From Dietzia sp. B32 (lineage in GTDB: Bacteria > Actinomycetota > Actinomycetes > Mycobacteriales > Mycobacteriaceae), in contig NZ_CP093845.1 of the NCBI RefSeq assembly GCF_024732245.1, positions 3,048,272 to 3,112,271 of the forward strand: DNA of 64,000 nt, in the 5' to 3' direction. The notes under the pieces are model-generated. The model made no database searches. It was not told the DNA's origin and saw nothing but the letters and a program-made list of their open reading frames with translations. The position numbers were made by a program, and so were the translations under genes. Position 1 is the stretch's first letter, and every line of letters starts with the position of its first letter. Below are positions 60,980 through 64,000 of the stretch, in pieces.

Positions 60980-61461
60980 GCCGGGTCCTCGTGCCGGAAC
61001 TCCAGCAGGTAGTCGCGCTCGGCGCGGGAGAAGCGCCGGGGGCGTTGGGTGGTCAGGTCGAACGCGGCGATGGTGGCCGCGCAGTCCACGGCCGGCGGCG
61101 CCGAGTCCGGGGTGGTGCGGCCGCGGACCTCGTGGCGGGCCACGAACATCGCGCCACCCACCTTCTCGCACCACATCCGAATGCGGACGGGACCGTCGGC
61201 GTGCTTGACCTGGCCGCGGTACTTCACCGAGAGGTCGGTCATCACCGCTCCGGCGGTGAGCGTCGCGGTGGGCGTGCCCTCGGAGAAGAGCCACGGGATC
61301 CGCGCCTCCTCGATGAGCGTGATCATCCGGGCGTGGTTGACGTGGTGGTAGAGGTCCTGGTCCGACCACCGGACCGGCATCGCCGAGGTGAACACCCGAC
61401 GACCCGGCTCCCCCGACACCCCGAGCGGCCCCCCGGCCTCCAGGACGAGCTGTTCGGTCAC
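60976..61461 (-). CDS. Hotdog-fold acyl-CoA thioesterase (first of three, downstream copy)
   Basis: A 161-residue 4HBT-type protein expected to hydrolyse acyl-CoA. The signature is VRWSDQDLYHHVNHARMI near residue 30, with the catalytic aspartate before the HVN motif. The end RRFSRAERDYLLEF matches the mycobacterial Rv2475c type. The start is a GTG overlapping the preceding thioesterase gene. Confidence 0.86.
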   Translation of the reverse strand: MTEQLVLEAGGPLGVSGEPGRRVFTSAMPVRWSDQDLYHHVNHARMITLIEEARIPWLFSEGTPTATLTAGAVMTDLSVKYRGQVKHADGPVRIRMWCEKVGGAMFVARHEVRGRTTPDSAPPAVDCAATIAAFDLTTQRPRRFSRAERDYLLEFRHEDPA

Positions 61462-61919
61462 GTGGCGGGCCCCTGGTCGGTGATGGCCGCCCGCTGCTGC
61501 GCCGCCTCGAGTACGTGGCGCACCCCGGACGGGATCTCCACAGCCGTCGAGGTGGAGGTGTCGTAGGCCACCATGACCACCCGCAGCGCGCAGCAGATCT
61601 CGCCCGCCGCATCCAGGATGGTCTGGCGGATCTGGTACGACGTCGTACCGACGTGCTCGACCTCGATCTCGACCTCGACGGTGGTCGAGTCACGCAGGAC
61701 CGGCCGCAGATGGTCGATCTCCACCCGCCGCACCACCTGCGGCAGGTTACCCAGTCCGAACGGGCCGAAGCGGCTGCGGATGAACAGGATCCGCGCCTCC
61801 TGGGCGTATTCGATGTACTTGACGTTGTTGACGTGCCCGTACTGGTCGAAGTCCGCCCACCGCACCTGCAGAGTGCAACGGAACGTGTCGGCGTCCGTCG
61901 CGTCGTGAAGTGAACTCAT
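61458..61919 (-). CDS. Hotdog-fold acyl-CoA thioesterase (second of three)
   Basis: A 153-residue 4HBT protein with the canonical VRWADFDQYGHVNNVKYIEY motif near residues 19-38. It overlaps both neighbours by four bases. Chain-length preference cannot be predicted. Confidence 0.87.
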   Translation of the reverse strand: MSSLHDATDADTFRCTLQVRWADFDQYGHVNNVKYIEYAQEARILFIRSRFGPFGLGNLPQVVRRVEIDHLRPVLRDSTTVEVEIEVEHVGTTSYQIRQTILDAAGEICCALRVVMVAYDTSTSTAVEIPSGVRHVLEAAQQRAAITDQGPAT

Positions 61920-62398
61920 CCCGCCTCCTCCCGGTCCCCCAGCAGCGCGGCTCGCTCCTCGGGGGTGATCTCCAGTGTCGTGGTCTCGTCATCCGCCGTC
62001 ACGACCATCACCGTGTCGACCACCGCGCACGGTTCGGCGCCGGTCGACTCGGAGCCGATCGAGGTCCGCATGGTGAACGAGGTACGACCCACCCGCAGGA
62101 CCTGCACGTCCACCCACACCTCGGCCACACCCATGGCGATGGTGCGGCGGAAGTCGATCTCCATCCACCGCGCCAGTGCGATCGGCACCCGCGAGCCCGG
62201 CACCCCGAACTTCTCGCGGAACCACATCAGCCGGGCGTCCTGGGAGAACTCCTGGAACCGCACGTTGTTGACGTGCATGCCCACGAAGTCGGAGATCCGC
62301 AGCGGGATCCGCACCCGGTGCACGGCTCCCGCCGACTCGGTGACGGTCGTGGCGCCCGCGGCCGGGGTGCCCGCGCTCTGGGTGGTCGGTGTGGCCAT
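61916..62398 (-). CDS. Hotdog-fold thioesterase-like protein with altered active-site loop (third of three)
   Basis: A 160-residue protein of the same fold as the two downstream genes. The active-site region reads LRISDFVGMHVNNVRFQEF: the spacing between aspartate and the histidine is one residue longer than in the second copy (DQYGH), so activity may differ or be lost. An Ala/Thr-rich N-terminus of 25 residues precedes the fold. It lies 6 bases downstream of ettA, so all three may be cotranscribed with it. Confidence 0.8.
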   Translation of the reverse strand: MATPTTQSAGTPAAGATTVTESAGAVHRVRIPLRISDFVGMHVNNVRFQEFSQDARLMWFREKFGVPGSRVPIALARWMEIDFRRTIAMGVAEVWVDVQVLRVGRTSFTMRTSIGSESTGAEPCAVVDTVMVVTADDETTTLEITPEERAALLGDREEAG

Positions 62399-62404
62399 GT
62401 GCGG

Positions 62405-64000
<1,596 letters not shown>

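Overview
The window is a very GC-rich actinobacterial chromosome segment. Gene content and order point to the Mycobacteriales, most likely a Dietzia-like genus; this rests on synteny and protein character only, with no rRNA in view. The block proB-obgE-rpmA-rplU-rne-ndk-DUF4233-folC-valS, then clpX-clpP2-clpP1-tig-tRNA-nei-rpiB-(Rv2466c-like)-pepN, then HNH-glbO-aglA-thioesterases-ettA follows the order recalled for Mycobacterium tuberculosis from about Rv2427c to Rv2477c. The ben genes next to the clp genes recall Corynebacterium glutamicum.

Layout. (1) 1-11.7 kb: 3'-truncated proA, followed by a variable stretch between proA and proB: a short-chain dehydrogenase and methyltransferase pair, a RecQ helicase with a phosphoribosyltransferase-like tail, a YCII/DGPF protein with an ECF42-type sigma factor, a flavoprotein dehydrogenase, a small RecF/SMC-like ATPase, a metallo-beta-lactamase-fold hydrolase, a sirtuin and a beta-carbonic anhydrase. 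(2) 11.8-25.7 kb: housekeeping genes on the minus strand, proB to valS, then mdh. (3) 25.8-43.8 kb: an aromatic catabolic island. benABCD converts benzoate to catechol, catABC converts catechol to 3-oxoadipate enol-lactone, pcaD opens the lactone, pcaIJ activates 3-oxoadipate with CoA, and pcaF cleaves it to succinyl-CoA and acetyl-CoA. Two transporters (benK, benE) and two regulators (an IclR PcaR-like protein and a large LuxR-type BenR-like protein) complete a full benzoate-to-central-metabolism route. (4) 43.9-51.0 kb: ClpXP protease, trigger factor, tRNA-Pro and tRNA-Gly, a Nei-type glycosylase, rpiB and a DsbA-fold protein. (5) 51.1-64 kb: pepN, a secreted lipoprotein, HNH nuclease, truncated haemoglobin O with an alpha-glucosidase, a second SDR, a beta-class DNA methyltransferase without visible restriction partner, a hypothetical protein, three tandem hotdog thioesterases and 5'-truncated ettA.

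The most unusual item is benC (35103-37172). It is about twice the usual length and joins a complete ferredoxin/FAD/NAD reductase, through a repetitive Pro/Ala/Thr linker, to a C-terminal FCD ligand-binding domain of the type normally found in GntR regulators, without the DNA-binding part. Other notable points are the RecQ-PRTase fusion, a candidate ECF42 promoter, a ClgR-like operator before clpP1P2, dyads and CTAG clusters in the catA/benA divergent region, GTTCGC elements shared by the pca and cat/ben promoters, and a perfect 19-bp inverted repeat upstream of glbO. Four-base GTGA or ATGA overlaps between consecutive genes are frequent and suggest translational coupling. No insertion sequence, prophage or CRISPR array was seen.
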